This document shows, in pieces, positions 27,807 through 40,163 of a DNA stretch of 64,000 nucleotides. Source of the DNA: Desulfobulbus sp. Tol-SR (GTDB lineage Bacteria > Desulfobacterota > Desulfobulbia > Desulfobulbales > Desulfocapsaceae); assembly GCA_000769715.1 (NCBI GenBank), contig JROS01000055.1:81159-145158 (forward strand), given 5' to 3'. Each line of letters opens with the position of its first letter. Position 1 is the first letter of the stretch. The position numbers and the translations under genes are program-made. The notes beneath the pieces were generated by a model that made no database searches, was not told the origin of the DNA, and worked only from the letters and a program-made list of their open reading frames with translations.

Positions 27807-28703
27807 ATGACGGATATCAATCTCCATAGGTCCGTGGAGCTTTTCGCCCCGGCCAAGATCAACCTCTTCCTTCATGTCCTCCGCAGGCGGGCGGATGGAT
27901 ATCACGATCTTGAGACCTGGATGCAGAAGCTCGACTTCGGCGACACGGTGGAACTGCACCTCCGGAATGATGGTCTTCTGGGGTTGGTCTGCAGCGATCC
28001 ATCGCTGCCGACGGACCGATCCAATCTTGCCTGGAGGGCGGCCGAAGAATTTTTTTCTGCCGATCGGCGGGGGAAAGGGTATGGTGTCGACATCCGGATC
28101 GACAAGCGGATCCCGGTGGCAGCCGGGCTTGGCGGTGGGAGCAGCGATGCCGGATCGGTTCTGCGGGGATTGAACCGTCTGTTCGACAATGAATTTTCCC
28201 GCGCGGAGCTCTGTGCCATGGCCCTCCGCCTCGGGGCCGATGTTCCATTTTTTGTCGTCGAGGATGATGCTGTTGTCGCCGAAGGGGTCGGTGAAGTGAT
28301 GTACCCGGCCCAGAGCTTGAGGGAATATCACGTTCTCCTGGTAAATCCTGGATTTTCTGTTTCCACCCGTTGGGTGTTTGAGAATTTAGGATTGACAAGA
28401 ACATTGAAAGAATCTAAATTAGCGAGTTTTCGAAAAGATGCGCCCGCTCTACCGTCACTGGGTGCGCTCTCGAACGATCTGGAACGCGTTACCCTTGCTC
28501 AATATCCGGAATTAGCCAGTATCAAAGATAATCTTCTGGAAGCGGGAGCTGAACTTGCGCTGATGTCGGGGAGCGGACCAACGGTGTTTGGCCTGTTTTC
28601 CGATCTGTCGACGAGCGCCGTTGAGGTGCGGGCAATCGCGGACAGGTTGAAGCGGAAATTCGGGAAGATGGTATTTGTTGCACGGGCGAATGGTGGGGCG
28701 TAG
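27807..28703 (+). CDS. ispE: 4-diphosphocytidyl-2-C-methyl-D-erythritol kinase IspE
   Basis: 298 residues, GHMP kinase fold. [27 protein letters not shown] N-terminus (seen here from residue 10), ATP loop [17 protein letters not shown], and C-terminal motif [13 protein letters not shown]. It phosphorylates CDP-methylerythritol in the MEP isoprenoid pathway. The start at 27807 is chosen by family length; a GTG at 27774 is possible. Its last 10 bases, including the TAG stop, are also the first 10 bases of the tRNA-Gln gene. Confidence 0.95.
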   Translation: MTDINLHRSVELFAPAKINLFLHVLRRRADGYHDLETWMQKLDFGDTVELHLRNDGLLGLVCSDPSLPTDRSNLAWRAAEEFFSADRRGKGYGVDIRIDKRIPVAAGLGGGSSDAGSVLRGLNRLFDNEFSRAELCAMALRLGADVPFFVVEDDAVVAEGVGEVMYPAQSLREYHVLLVNPGFSVSTRWVFENLGLTRTLKESKLASFRKDAPALPSLGALSNDLERVTLAQYPELASIKDNLLEAGAELALMSGSGPTVFGLFSDLSTSAVEVRAIADRLKRKFGKMVFVARANGGA

Positions 28704-28769
28704 CCAAGCGGCTAAGGCACCGGGTTTTGATCCCGGCATTCGTAGGTTCGAATCCTTCCGCCCCAGCCA
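28694..28769 (+). tRNA. trnQ: tRNA-Gln (anticodon UUG)
   Basis: Full cloverleaf: acceptor TGGGGCG/CGCCCCA, D arm GCC/GGC, anticodon stem CCGGG/CCCGG with loop TTTTGAT (anticodon TTG), T arm with loop TTCGAAT, discriminator G and encoded CCA. The second pair of the T stem is T:T (GTAGG with CCTTC; the usual partner would be CCTAC), a mild defect. The 5' end overlaps the end of ispE by 10 bases, and prs begins 38 bases downstream. Confidence 0.95.
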
Positions 28770-28807
28770 ATCATGCGCTTCATATCCATATTTGGAAGTA
28801 CGGGACG

Positions 28808-29746
28808 ATGGCCAATATAATCAAGATATTCTCAGGAAACGCCCATAAAGATCTGGCCCTTGATATTGCCACACACCTCGACCTGCCCCTGTCCAAGGCG
28901 GAGGTGAGGAAATTCAGTGATGGCGAAATCTTCGTCGAGATCGGGGAGAATGTCCGGGGAATGGATGTCTTTGTCGTGCAGCCCACCTGTACTCCGGTCA
29001 ATGATCATCTGATGGAGCTGGTGATCATGGTGGACGCGCTGCGGCGGGCTTCGGCGAGGAGAATTACCGCCGTCATGCCCTATTACGGGTATGCCCGTCA
29101 GGATCGGAAAAATGCCCCCCGGGTGCCGATATCAGCCAAGGTCGTCGCCGAGATGCTGATGGTGGTGGGGGTGAGGCGGGTTCTCTGCATGGATCTGCAT
29201 GCCGGGCAGATCCAGGGGTTCTTCAATATCCCTGTCGATCATCTCTACGCCGCGCCGGTTCTGCTGAGGCATATCGACCGCCAGTACGACAACCCGATCA
29301 TGGTCTCCCCCGATGCGGGCGGGGTCGAGAGGACCCGGGCCTTCGCCAAGAGGCTGAACATCGGTCTCGCGATCATCGACAAACGGCGTGACCGCCCCAA
29401 CGAGTGCGAGGCCCTGCACGTGATCGGTGATGTCAAGGGCAAGACGGCGATACTGCTCGACGATATGGTCGATACGGCCGGAACCTTGTGCAGCGCCGCC
29501 GCCACGCTCTTGAAAAACGGGGCGAAAGAGGTGCATGCCTGCTGCTCTCATCCGGTTCTGTCCGGTCCGGCGGTTGAACGCATCACTCACTCCGAGATCA
29601 AGACCCTGGTCGTGACCAACTCCATCCCATTGCGGGAAGAGGCGCAACGGTGCGGCAAGATCAAGGTTCTGTCGGTATCCTCGCTCCTGGCCGAGGCCAT
29701 CCGTCGGATCCATAACGAAGACTCGGTCAGTTCGCTGTTTGTGTAA
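28808..29746 (+). CDS. prs: ribose-phosphate pyrophosphokinase
   Basis: 312 residues, the usual length. Makes PRPP from ribose 5-phosphate and ATP. Visible: [17 protein letters not shown] at the N-terminus, the flexible loop [11 protein letters not shown], the pyrophosphate-binding VVSPDAGG-type loop (here [16 protein letters not shown]), and the PRPP-binding motif [14 protein letters not shown]. The start at 28808 matches the family; the longer frame would translate through the tRNA. It is followed by rplY, the normal prs-rplY-pth order. Confidence 0.97.
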   Translation: MANIIKIFSGNAHKDLALDIATHLDLPLSKAEVRKFSDGEIFVEIGENVRGMDVFVVQPTCTPVNDHLMELVIMVDALRRASARRITAVMPYYGYARQDRKNAPRVPISAKVVAEMLMVVGVRRVLCMDLHAGQIQGFFNIPVDHLYAAPVLLRHIDRQYDNPIMVSPDAGGVERTRAFAKRLNIGLAIIDKRRDRPNECEALHVIGDVKGKTAILLDDMVDTAGTLCSAAATLLKNGAKEVHACCSHPVLSGPAVERITHSEIKTLVVTNSIPLREEAQRCGKIKVLSVSSLLAEAIRRIHNEDSVSSLFV

Positions 29747-29846
29747 TTGATCTGTGAACATTGCGATATAACATAACTTATAATTACAAACCGCCCGGCT
29801 GCACTGGAACTGGTTCCTGCGCCGGCCATTGGGTGAAGGAGGAAGT

Positions 29847-30410
29847 ATGCTTCAGGTGGAATTGTCGGCCTCGGTGAGGACTGCAACAGGTAAAGGTGCA
29901 ATGCGGCAGCTGCGGATGAAGGGCAAGACACCGGCTGTTGTCTACGGCGGCGGCGCTGCGGCCTTGTCTCTTGAGATGGATACGAAGTCGCTGATGCAGC
30001 AGCTGCTCGAGATCTATCGCCGGAATGCAGTGGTGACGCTCAAGATCGATGGGGACAAGGATCGGCATGTCCTGGTCGGGGAGGTGCAGACCGATCCGGT
30101 TCGTGATACCCTGATCCATGCCGATTTCTGTGAGATCGATCTCCAGAAGGCGCGTCGTTTTGACGTGCCGGTAGTCTTCACCGGAGTGGCCAAAGGTGTC
30201 GACCTGGGCGGTGAGATGTTCATCGAGCACGACAGCGTCACCCTCGAAGGAATGCCGCTCGACATCCCCGATCAGTTCTCCCTCGATGTCACCGATCTGC
30301 GGATCGGCGACCACCTGACCTTCGGCAATATTTCCCTGTCGCCGAGCCTGAAACTCATTTCCAAGGCGGATACGGTCAGCGTCAAGGTGGGCAAGAAGAT
30401 CAGCATCTGA
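29847..30410 (+). CDS. rplY: ribosomal protein bL25 (Ctc form)
   Basis: 187 residues, the long form with an N-terminal 5S-rRNA-binding L25 domain (LSASVRTATGKGAMRQLRMKG, TPAVVYGGG) and a C-terminal TL5/Ctc domain (PVVFTGVAKGVDLGGEM, LTFGNISLSPSLKL). The ATG at 29847 has AAGGAGG at ideal spacing. prs lies upstream and a terminator directly downstream. Confidence 0.95.
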   Translation: MLQVELSASVRTATGKGAMRQLRMKGKTPAVVYGGGAAALSLEMDTKSLMQQLLEIYRRNAVVTLKIDGDKDRHVLVGEVQTDPVRDTLIHADFCEIDLQKARRFDVPVVFTGVAKGVDLGGEMFIEHDSVTLEGMPLDIPDQFSLDVTDLRIGDHLTFGNISLSPSLKLISKADTVSVKVGKKISI

Positions 30411-30452
30411 AGAGTTGCCGGTGCCTCGAGGCGCCGCTGCGGCGAATCTGAA

Positions 30453-30493
30453 ACGGATCCGGGAAGATCATGTCTTTCCGGATCTGTTTTTTT
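30453..30493 (+). terminator. intrinsic terminator after rplY
   Basis: A stem of 15 positions (30453-30467 with 30473-30487, two of them wobble or mismatch) around the loop TCATG, followed by seven T. It rules out an ATG at 30470 as the pth start because that ATG is in the hairpin loop. Confidence 0.85.
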
Positions 30494-30508
30494 CGTCCAT
30501 TGGAACGC

Positions 30509-31102
30509 ATGGTTGAAAGCGATTATCTCATCGTTGGCCTGGGGAATCCGGGTGAGAATTACCTCAATACCCGTCACAACGTCGGGTTTATCGTCGTTGA
30601 TGAACTGGCCCGCAGGTGGGGGGGCGATTTTTCCACTGGAAAATGGCAGGCTTTTTTCTTACGCACCTCTCTCAATGGCAGGCGTGTTCACCTGCTGAAG
30701 CCCACCACCTACATGAACCTGAGCGGCCAGGTTGTCGTTCGGTACGCCGATTTCTACAGAATCCCTGCCCGGAATATTCTGGTCATCCATGATGATCTGG
30801 ACATGGCCCCGGGCCGGCTCAAACTGGTGAACGGGGGCGGTGCCGGCGGTCATAACGGCATCCGGTCTCTCATCCAGTACTTATCCTCCAGTGATTTCTC
30901 GCGGTTGAAGATCGGTATCGGTCGTCCCGGAAAAGGGGGAATCCATCCCGATATGGCCGTCGAGCGATTCGTGCTGTCGCCGATGACCGATGACGAGCGT
31001 CGCCTCCTCGATGAAAGGATGGACGTCATCGAGCAAGGGGTGCGTCTCTATTTCGAGAAAGGTCCTGCCTGGGCGATGAATCTCGTCAATAGCGTCAAGT
31101 AG
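30509..31102 (+). CDS. pth: peptidyl-tRNA hydrolase
   Basis: 197 residues. Frees peptidyl-tRNA dropped from ribosomes. Visible: LIVGLGNPGENYLNTRHNVGF with the catalytic His, KPTTYMNLSG, VIHDDLDMAPGRLKL and GGGAGGHNGIRSL. The start at MVESDYLIV fits the usual N-terminus. It sits after the rplY terminator, so it needs readthrough or its own promoter. Confidence 0.96.
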   Translation: MVESDYLIVGLGNPGENYLNTRHNVGFIVVDELARRWGGDFSTGKWQAFFLRTSLNGRRVHLLKPTTYMNLSGQVVVRYADFYRIPARNILVIHDDLDMAPGRLKLVNGGGAGGHNGIRSLIQYLSSSDFSRLKIGIGRPGKGGIHPDMAVERFVLSPMTDDERRLLDERMDVIEQGVRLYFEKGPAWAMNLVNSVK

Positions 31103-31388
31103 CTGAAAGCTTACCCGCAATTCCCTTGATTCAGGCGAGTCCGGGACTCCGCCGGTGGAAAAAACAGGCAATTTTTAACAAAATATGGTAGGGTATTTGT
31201 CCACGTCGGAGAAATAATCCCGCGCATTCACAATGATTGCAGGATTCCTGGATCGTTGCGAAGTTCCTGTCGTTTCCACATCTGCCGGGGATGTCCTGGA
31301 GTCTCTATCACTATGTTGAGTAGTACCGCTCGGTGGTGTCCGCATACAGTCTCGAGTAGCATGATGTTCTTCAAGGGGAGAGAAAAGA

Positions 31389-31868
31389 GTGTTTACTGAA
31401 GGCGATATGGCTGTATATCCAGCTCATGGCGTTGGCGTGATCAGATCGATTCAGAAGCAGACCGTCGGTGGGGTTGACCAGACGTTCTATGTCCTGGAGA
31501 TCCTCGAAAATCACATGACAATCATGATTCCCACCGCCAGCAGCAAGAGCGTGGGATTAAGGGCGATCGTCAACAAAAATCAGGTGCAGGAGGTCATCGC
31601 CATTCTCGAGGATCGAACCAGCGAGATCGGCACCCAGACCTGGAACCGGCGCTATCGGGATTATATGGATAAAATCAAGACCGGTTCCGTCCATGAAGTC
31701 GCAACGGTCCTGCGCGACCTCTTCCTGCTCAGCATCGATAAGGATCTGTCATACGGTGAGAGAAAAATGCTCGACACCGCCAAGAACCTGCTGGTCAAGG
31801 AACTGTCCCTGGCCCAGGATGTCGACGAGGCCAAGATCAGCCAGAAGATCGAAACCATATTTTCCTGA
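31389..31868 (+). CDS. carD: CarD family RNA-polymerase-binding regulator
   Basis: 159 residues. The N-terminal Tudor-like RNAP-interaction domain reads GDMAVYPAHGVGVIRSI, and the rest is a helical DNA-binding domain (SERKMLDTAKNLLVKELSLA-like). CarD/CdnL binds the RNAP beta subunit and stabilises open complexes at rRNA and other promoters. GTG start with AAGGGGAGA upstream. The preceding 286 bases hold no other gene, and a clear promoter was not found there. Confidence 0.93.
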   Translation: MFTEGDMAVYPAHGVGVIRSIQKQTVGGVDQTFYVLEILENHMTIMIPTASSKSVGLRAIVNKNQVQEVIAILEDRTSEIGTQTWNRRYRDYMDKIKTGSVHEVATVLRDLFLLSIDKDLSYGERKMLDTAKNLLVKELSLAQDVDEAKISQKIETIFS

Positions 31869-31941
31869 TATGATGGCAGGCCGTCCGCCTTCCATGCTCC
31901 AGTCCGCCTGTATAGGAAGCCAACCTGTTTCCTGTAAAAAA

Positions 31942-32931
31942 ATGAGTCTCAGCACTGTTCAGTCGCCTCGCAGCCAGGAGGAGGCTGAACCCATATCGAT
32001 CACGGTCGACGATCGGATGGTCGGTATCCGACTCGATCATTTCCTCGTCCAGACCATCCCGGATCACTCCCGTTCGACCCTTGTTGCCTCCATCCGCTCC
32101 GGCTCCCTCAAGGTCAATGACCGGGAGCGGAAGAGCAGCTACCGGCTCAAGGAGGGCGATCGGGTCCATGGGCTGATCAGGACGGAGGCTTCGGACCTCC
32201 AGGTCGAGCCCGAGAAAATACCGCTGCAGATCCTGTTTGAGGATCAATACCTGCTGGCCCTGTCGAAACCCCCCGGATTGGTGGTCCATCCCGGGAGCGG
32301 CAACCGGAGCGGCACCCTGGTCAATGGCCTGGTATACTACTGCCGTGCCATCGCCTTGGTGGGTGACAACGCCAGGCCCGGGATTGTGCATCGTCTCGAT
32401 AAGGATACCTCGGGTTTGATGCTGGTGGCCAAGGACGAGCGGGTGCTGCGGTTGCTTGCCACCGATTTCAAGGAACGACGGGTCGACAAGGAATATCTCG
32501 CCATCGTCCATGGGATTCTGCCTGAAAAAAGCGGTCGAATCGTAGCAGCGATCGGCCGCCATCCGGTTAATCGCCAGAAGATGGCGGTGGTGGAGGGTTC
32601 CGGCCGCCATGCGGTGACCAACTGGCGGGTGCTGAGAGAGGCGGCGGGGCGATTCACCCTGCTCGCCGTCACGATCGAGACCGGGCGCACCCACCAGATC
32701 CGGGTTCATATGAGCCATATCGGCCATCCTGTGGCCGGGGACCCCGTCTATGGCGGCAGACCCGGCGATCCCAGGTTTCCCCGGCAGATGCTGCATGCCG
32801 CTCGTCTGCGTTTCGTTCACCCCGTAACCAGGAACCCGCTCGACATCGTTGCACCGATATGGCCTGATTTTGTCGAGGCCTTGAGGCAGATTTTTGGAGA
32901 TATTCCGATGGAAATCGAGGGGATGGTGTGA
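31942..32931 (+). CDS. rluD: 23S rRNA pseudouridine synthase, RluD type
   Basis: 329 residues from the chosen ATG, close to E. coli RluD (326). An N-terminal S4 RNA-binding domain (RLDHFLVQTIPDHSRSTLV, LKVNDRERKSSYRLKEGD) is followed by the catalytic domain with the active-site Asp in VHRLDKDTSGLMLVAK. TGRTHQIRVHMSHIGHPVAGD is also typical. Other in-frame ATGs exist at 31870, 31873 and 31894, none with a clear ribosome site. The end overlaps coaE by 4 bases (GTGA). Confidence 0.92.
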   Translation: MSLSTVQSPRSQEEAEPISITVDDRMVGIRLDHFLVQTIPDHSRSTLVASIRSGSLKVNDRERKSSYRLKEGDRVHGLIRTEASDLQVEPEKIPLQILFEDQYLLALSKPPGLVVHPGSGNRSGTLVNGLVYYCRAIALVGDNARPGIVHRLDKDTSGLMLVAKDERVLRLLATDFKERRVDKEYLAIVHGILPEKSGRIVAAIGRHPVNRQKMAVVEGSGRHAVTNWRVLREAAGRFTLLAVTIETGRTHQIRVHMSHIGHPVAGDPVYGGRPGDPRFPRQMLHAARLRFVHPVTRNPLDIVAPIWPDFVEALRQIFGDIPMEIEGMV

Positions 32932-33578
32932 AGATCGCGGTAACCGGCGGGATAGGCTCCGGCAAGAGCAGTGTCGCGGCGCTGCTGGCCGATGCCGTGC
33001 AGGCGGACCTGTTCAGCGCCGACCTTGTCTGCCATGAACTGATGCAGCCGGACGCCGATGGCTGGCTGGGGATCGTTGCGGCATGGGGGGAACGTTACCT
33101 CAAGCCTGACCGGTCCATCGACAGGGGCCTCATGCGTGACGCCGTTTTCCGGGATGAGGCGATGCGAAAGCAGCTCGAGACGATCCTGCACCCACTCATC
33201 CGCCGGGAGTTGATGCAGAAAATGGCAGCAGTCGCGGGGCAGGGAGGCAGATGCGTCGTTGAAATCCCCCTGCTGTTCGAGGTTGGATGGCAGGACGAGT
33301 TTGATGCGACGGTTGTCGTCTATGCCCCGGAAGATGTCTGTGTCGGACGGATTGTTGCCAGGGACGGCATCGGCGAAGAGGCGGCCCGAAGGATACTTGA
33401 CGCCCAGATGTCGCCGGAGAAAAAGGCCGAAATGGCCACCCACGTGATCAGTAATGCCGGCCTGTGGGCCCAGACCGTGCAGCAGGTTTCCAGCCTTGCC
33501 CGGTTGCTGGAGAAAAAAATCAAGGAAAGGGGAAAACCTGCCGATACGGCAAGACAAGGCTTGACACCGCAGAACTGA
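32928..33578 (+). CDS. coaE: dephospho-CoA kinase
   Basis: 216 residues. P-loop AVTGGIGSGKSSVAALL at the N-terminus, FSADLVCHELM with the catalytic Asp region, and HPLIRRELM plus PLLFEVGW, all characteristic of CoaE. Last step of coenzyme A synthesis. GTG start overlapping the rluD stop. The last 20 or so residues (KERGKPADTARQGL) are probably an unstructured tail. Confidence 0.95.
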   Translation: MKIAVTGGIGSGKSSVAALLADAVQADLFSADLVCHELMQPDADGWLGIVAAWGERYLKPDRSIDRGLMRDAVFRDEAMRKQLETILHPLIRRELMQKMAAVAGQGGRCVVEIPLLFEVGWQDEFDATVVVYAPEDVCVGRIVARDGIGEEAARRILDAQMSPEKKAEMATHVISNAGLWAQTVQQVSSLARLLEKKIKERGKPADTARQGLTPQN

Positions 33579-33985
33579 ATACGTATAAGGGAGAAAGCGA
33601 AACGAAGTGCACTTCCTGCCTTTTCTCTGGTGGATCCGTATAACTTCAGTACTACACTCTTGCTGGTCAAATCCCTTTCTGGGGTAGGTTTGGGTTGAAT
33701 CCCGTTGTCGCTGTGAAATCACTGTTTCCGTGATACGTCTTCACTCCATTCTCTTTTGATCTTACAGACCTCTACCAGAAACACGAAGTCTCTGTTTTCC
33801 AAGGCCATGATGCCCCGATGCGGTGGTGAGCGCTCACGGTACGGATTCTTGCTGGGAAATACTATCAATTATAACATGCGGCATCATCGACGTATGGCGA
33901 TCCTGACTCATATTTTCTCCGGACCCGCTGCTATTCGTTTGCCGTCCATCCATCCTGCCACGCGTCTTAGAGGAGAAGGGTTTTA
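33579..33985. other. 407-base gap before rho
   Basis: No gene supported. An open frame from 33756 runs into the rho ribosome site and lacks family character. A weak promoter (TTGCTG at 33850, TATAAC at 33871, spacer 15) is possible. The length fits a rho leader, which in other bacteria takes part in Rho autoregulation. Confidence 0.5.
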
Positions 33986-35236
33986 ATGAATTTGGCGGAA
34001 TTAAAGATGATGAAAATCGGCGAGTTGGTCAAACTCGCCCGGAATGCGAAGGTCGAGGGCTACAGTTCCATGCGCAAGCAGGAATTGATCTTCGCCCTGC
34101 TCCAGGATCAGGCCGACAAGGATGGCAAGCTGCGGGGCAGTGGGGTTCTTGAAATACTCCCCGACGGCTTTGGTTTTCTCCGCGCCCCGGATTACAACTA
34201 CCTTCCCGGTCCCGATGACATCTATGTCTCTCCCTCGCAGATCCGCCGCCTCAATCTGAGAACCGGTGATGTCATCGACGGTCTGGTCCGCTCGCCCAAG
34301 GAGGGAGAGAGGTACCTGGCGCTGCTCAAGGTCGAAACGATCAATTTCGATCCCCCCGAGGCCTCGAAACAGAAGACGCTGTTCGGCAACCTCACCCCCC
34401 TGCACCCCAACGAGAAGCTCAACCTGGAGTGGCAGCCGGACAACTTTTCGATGCGGGTGCTCGATATGTTCGCCCCGATCGGCAAGGGGCAGAGGGGGCT
34501 TATCGTCGCCCCGCCGCGCACCGGCAAGACGGTGCTGATGCAGAAGATCGCCAACTCGATCGTCCGCAATCACAAGGAGGTGTATCTCATCGTCCTGCTG
34601 ATCGACGAACGGCCGGAGGAAGTGACCGAGATGACCAGATCGGTCAAGACCGCCGAGGTGGTCAGCTCGACCTTCGATGAGCCGCCGCAGCGGCATATCC
34701 AGGTGGCCGAGATGGTCATCGAAAAGGCCAAGAGACTGGTCGAGCACAAGAAGGACGTGGTCATCCTGCTCGACAGCATCACCCGTCTGGCCCGGGCCTA
34801 TAATACGGTGACGCCGTCGAGCGGCAAGATCCTCTCCGGCGGTGTCGAGGCCAACGCCCTGCACCGGCCGAAACGGTTTTTCGGCGCCGCCCGCAATATC
34901 GAGGAGGGCGGCAGTCTGACCATCCTCGCCACGGCCCTGGTCGAGACCGGCAGCCGCATGGACGAAGTCATCTTCGAGGAGTTCAAGGGGACCGGCAACA
35001 TGGAACTGGTCCTCGATCGCAAGATGGCCGACAAACGGATCTTCCCGGCCATCGATATCAAGCGGTCCGGGACGAGAAAGGAGGACCTGCTGCTCAAGCC
35101 GGAGGTGCTCAACCGCATCTGGATCCTGCGGAAGCTGCTCAACTCGATGAACCCTTCCGACTGCATGGATTTCCTCCTGGATAAACTGAGAACGCAGAAG
35201 ACCAACAAGGATTTCCTTGATTCGATGAATGGCTGA
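33986..35236 (+). CDS. rho: transcription termination factor Rho
   Basis: 416 residues, almost exactly E. coli length. N-terminal helical part ([17 protein letters not shown]), RNA-binding CSD with [22 protein letters not shown], Walker [16 protein letters not shown], Walker [17 protein letters not shown], and the Q/R-loop region [21 protein letters not shown] hexameric helicase that ends transcription. The ribosome site AGAGGAGAAGG precedes the ATG. Confidence 0.98.
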   Translation: MNLAELKMMKIGELVKLARNAKVEGYSSMRKQELIFALLQDQADKDGKLRGSGVLEILPDGFGFLRAPDYNYLPGPDDIYVSPSQIRRLNLRTGDVIDGLVRSPKEGERYLALLKVETINFDPPEASKQKTLFGNLTPLHPNEKLNLEWQPDNFSMRVLDMFAPIGKGQRGLIVAPPRTGKTVLMQKIANSIVRNHKEVYLIVLLIDERPEEVTEMTRSVKTAEVVSSTFDEPPQRHIQVAEMVIEKAKRLVEHKKDVVILLDSITRLARAYNTVTPSSGKILSGGVEANALHRPKRFFGAARNIEEGGSLTILATALVETGSRMDEVIFEEFKGTGNMELVLDRKMADKRIFPAIDIKRSGTRKEDLLLKPEVLNRIWILRKLLNSMNPSDCMDFLLDKLRTQKTNKDFLDSMNG

Positions 35237-35261
35237 TGACCTGTTCAAATAGTGTTTTGTC

Positions 35262-35289
35262 TTGAACTCTTGCGAAGACAGGGTATAAT
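35262..35289 (+). promoter_or_regulatory. sigma-70-type promoter for rpmE
   Basis: TTGAAC (35262-35267), 16-base spacer, perfect TATAAT (35284-35289). Predicted start near 35296, giving a leader of about 88 bases before the rpmE ATG. Confidence 0.7.
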
Positions 35290-35383
35290 ACTTCGTTTGT
35301 GTCAAAGAAAGCTTCTACTTACCCTGAAGAATAATCGATGTACAACGTGATCATAGAGAAGTGAATCGGAGGAAGAAAACGTC

Positions 35384-35602
35384 ATGAAAGATGGGATACA
35401 TCCTAAATATAATACAATAAAAGCCGTCTGCGCCTGTGGGAATGAGGTCGAGCTGGGATCGACCATGGGCGAGATCAGAGTGGAGATCTGCTCCGCCTGT
35501 CATCCTTTTTTTACCGGCAAGCAGAAACTGGTCGATACTGCCGGCCGCATTGAGAAATTCAAACAGCGTTACGCCAAGCATTTCGAACAGAAAGGCAAAT
35601 AA
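35384..35602 (+). CDS. rpmE: ribosomal protein bL31, zinc-binding form
   Basis: 72 residues. [27 protein letters not shown] followed by [24 protein letters not shown]. Cys16, Cys18, Cys37 and Cys40 make it the C+ (zinc) form. GGAGG lies 10 bases before the ATG. rho lies upstream and prfA downstream, the common rho-rpmE-prfA order. Confidence 0.97.
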   Translation: MKDGIHPKYNTIKAVCACGNEVELGSTMGEIRVEICSACHPFFTGKQKLVDTAGRIEKFKQRYAKHFEQKGK

Positions 35603-35662
35603 AATCCTGTCCGCCGGAGGCTGCTGCCGACGAGTTTACCCCACCTGCGGATTACAGCCGAT

Positions 35663-35707
35663 AAAGCCCACAGTGATGCGTTGCCATGACTGTGGGCTTT
35701 TCTTTTT
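35663..35707 (+). terminator. intrinsic terminator after rpmE
   Basis: A perfect 12-bp stem AAAGCCCACAGT/ACTGTGGGCTTT (35663-35674 with 35689-35700), loop of 14 bases, T-rich tail TTTTCTTTTT. It lies just before prfA, whose ATG is at 35737. Confidence 0.85.
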
Positions 35708-35736
35708 GTGCCTCATACCAGCAATATCCCGTATCC

Positions 35737-36807
<1,071 letters not shown>

Positions 36808-36853
36808 CAATTCCGCCTGTTCGTCCGTACCGGGCAGGCCATGACAGGATACC

Positions 36854-37735
36854 ATGCGTGTGATCGATCTCCTCCGCACCGCGGCGAGTGAACTGAGACT
36901 TGCCGGTATCGACAGCGGCGATCTCGATGGCCAGCTGCTGCTCGGGGCCAGTCTGCACAAGAGCCGGACCGGGCTCTATCTGGCAGCGGACATGGAGGTG
37001 CCGGAGGAGGCGCTGCAGGTCTTCCTTCGCTATCTCGAGCGGCGGAAGCGGCGGGAACCGGTCGCCTATATCCTTGGTGAAAGGGAATTCTGGTCGCTGC
37101 CCTTCATCGTCAACCCCTCGGTCCTGATCCCGCGGCCGGAAACGGAGTTTCTGGTCGAGCAGGTCCTGACGGCCTGCCGGCGCAAGAGCCTGCCGGACGG
37201 TTGGATTCTCGATCTCTGCTGCGGCAGCGGGGCGATTGCGGTGGTCCTCGCCTTGGAGCTGCAACGCGATGTCGTCGCCGTCGATCTATCCGGCGACGCG
37301 CTGGCGGTGGCGCAACAGAATTGCCGCCGCCACCGGGTCGACGACCGGGTCGCCCTGGTGAAGGCCGACCTGCTGACGGCCTTTGCCGCCGGACGGCAAT
37401 TTCCCCTGCTGGTGTCGAATCCGCCCTATGTCAGCCGCCGCCAGATCCGCCAGGGGCTGGACCCCGAGGTGGCCGGTTATGAACCGCTGCTGGCCCTCGA
37501 CGGCGGCGAGGACGGGCTTGACATCATCGCCCGGATCAAGGATATGCTGCCCTCGATCATGCGTCCCGGCGGCGAGGTCTTCATCGAGATCGGGGCCGAG
37601 CAGGGACCGGCATTGTCGCGCCTGCTGGTGCCGGCGACCGGGCCTGACGGGCTGTTGAAAACGGTTGAGATACTCAAGGACTATGCGGGACGCGACCGGG
37701 TCCTGCATCTCACGATGAGCGAAAACGGAAGGTAG
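36854..37735 (+). CDS. prmC: release factor glutamine methyltransferase PrmC
   Basis: 293 residues. Helical N-terminal domain that holds the release factor, then a SAM-binding fold: [46 protein letters not shown] and the catalytic LLVSNPPYV. Methylates the Gln of the GGQ motif in RF1/RF2. murA begins 7 bases after its stop. Confidence 0.95.
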   Translation: MRVIDLLRTAASELRLAGIDSGDLDGQLLLGASLHKSRTGLYLAADMEVPEEALQVFLRYLERRKRREPVAYILGEREFWSLPFIVNPSVLIPRPETEFLVEQVLTACRRKSLPDGWILDLCCGSGAIAVVLALELQRDVVAVDLSGDALAVAQQNCRRHRVDDRVALVKADLLTAFAAGRQFPLLVSNPPYVSRRQIRQGLDPEVAGYEPLLALDGGEDGLDIIARIKDMLPSIMRPGGEVFIEIGAEQGPALSRLLVPATGPDGLLKTVEILKDYAGRDRVLHLTMSENGR

Positions 37736-37742
37736 GGAGAAC

Positions 37743-39017
<1,275 letters not shown>

Positions 39018-39441
39018 CCGCATCGATCGCCGCGTCGCCGGCCGCCTGGCCAAACGGCGATCGGTCGGCATCCGCTGGTGCCATAATCACCGGCTTGACC
39101 GGGGGCGGCGTCCCGATCCGCCCCCCTGACTATCTCCCCCCGTCTCCCTTTCGGCGCCACCCGCCACCCAATCTTCCATCGTTCCGGGCCGCCGCAATCA
39201 CAAATTTCTCGGCCTTCGCCGATTGACTCCAGTCAGCTCGATAGTTAGCGTATTCTAAAAAGATATGAGGCCGGAACACGAGGATGGTCAAGAGCCATCG
39301 ATTGCACCTCTGCAGCAAATACGGTTTTTGCTTGATCCTTCACTGATCTTCCGGCGCCTCATTTCGTTGTATCCACCACCAACCGGCCGAGGCCTGGATA
39401 TTTTCCAGGACCGCCGTCAGCACAGATCAAGGAGGTATTCC
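39018..39441. other. 424-base gap between murA and the superoxide dismutase gene
   Basis: No gene supported. At 39223 a TTGACT (-35-like) overlaps a 12-bp palindrome TGACT-CC-AGTCA (39224-39235), but no good -10 is at the right distance. The ribosome site AAGGAGG of the next gene lies at its end. It may contain a regulated promoter for the dismutase. Confidence 0.5.
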
Positions 39442-40047
39442 ATGAGCCATATATTACCGGAACTCCCGTACGCCTACGATGCTCTCGAACCCTACATCGA
39501 TGCGCGGACGATGGAGATCCATCATACCAAGCATCATCAGGCCTATATCACCAACCTCAACGCCGCGATCAAGGAGAAGGCACCATTCGAAAGGATGAGC
39601 GTCGACCAGCTGCTCCGCAACCTCAACGAGATCCCGGAGGATATCCGCACCATCGTCCGCAACCACGGCGGCGGTCATGCCAACCACAGTTTCTTCTGGC
39701 CCCTCCTGAAAAAGGATGTTGCCCTGGCCGGGCCGATAGCCGAGGCCATCAAGGCCGAGTTCGGCAGTTTCGACATCTTCAGGGAGAAATTCACCACGGC
39801 GGCCACCAAGGTGTTCGGCAGCGGCTGGGCCTGGCTGACTGTCGACAAGCGCAAGCTGGAGATCGTCGCCACTCCCAACCAGGACAGCCCGATCATGCTC
39901 GGCAAGATCCCGGTGCTCGGACTCGACGTGTGGGAGCATGCCTACTACCTGCTCTACCAGAACCGCCGGCCGGACTATATCGCCGCCTTCTTCGACGTCA
40001 TCAACTGGGAGAAGGTGAACGAGCATTACCTCGCCGCTGCCGGCTGA
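39442..40047 (+). CDS. sodA: superoxide dismutase, Mn/Fe type
   Basis: 201 residues. Metal ligands are visible: the first His in [15 protein letters not shown], the second in [16 protein letters not shown], and Asp and His in [39 protein letters not shown] and ANQDSP-like [10 protein letters not shown] favour the Mn (or cambialistic) subclass, though the metal cannot be fixed from sequence alone. No signal peptide, so cytoplasmic. AAGGAGG precedes the ATG. It implies contact with oxygen. Confidence 0.95.
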   Translation: MSHILPELPYAYDALEPYIDARTMEIHHTKHHQAYITNLNAAIKEKAPFERMSVDQLLRNLNEIPEDIRTIVRNHGGGHANHSFFWPLLKKDVALAGPIAEAIKAEFGSFDIFREKFTTAATKVFGSGWAWLTVDKRKLEIVATPNQDSPIMLGKIPVLGLDVWEHAYYLLYQNRRPDYIAAFFDVINWEKVNEHYLAAAG

Positions 40048-40075
40048 TCGCATCGCCCTTGTTCGGGCTGACAAC

Positions 40076-40110
40076 AACCCTCTCCTGTTGACACGGGAGG
40101 GGGTTTTTTT
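40076..40110 (+). terminator. intrinsic terminator after sodA
   Basis: A 13-bp stem (40076-40088 with 40093-40105, two G:U pairs), loop TGAC, followed by seven T in all. It lies 28 bases past the sodA stop. Confidence 0.85.
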
Positions 40111-40163
40111 GTAGTGTGGGATACGCACGGCGAAAATCTTCATACATCTTGAAAAGGAACGGA

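Noticed and set aside
30470..30508. Upstream ATG as start of pth
   Set aside because: It lies in the loop of the rplY terminator hairpin; the family start is at 30509.
33756..33986. 76-codon frame before rho
   Set aside because: It runs through the rho ribosome-binding site and has no family character or own ribosome site.
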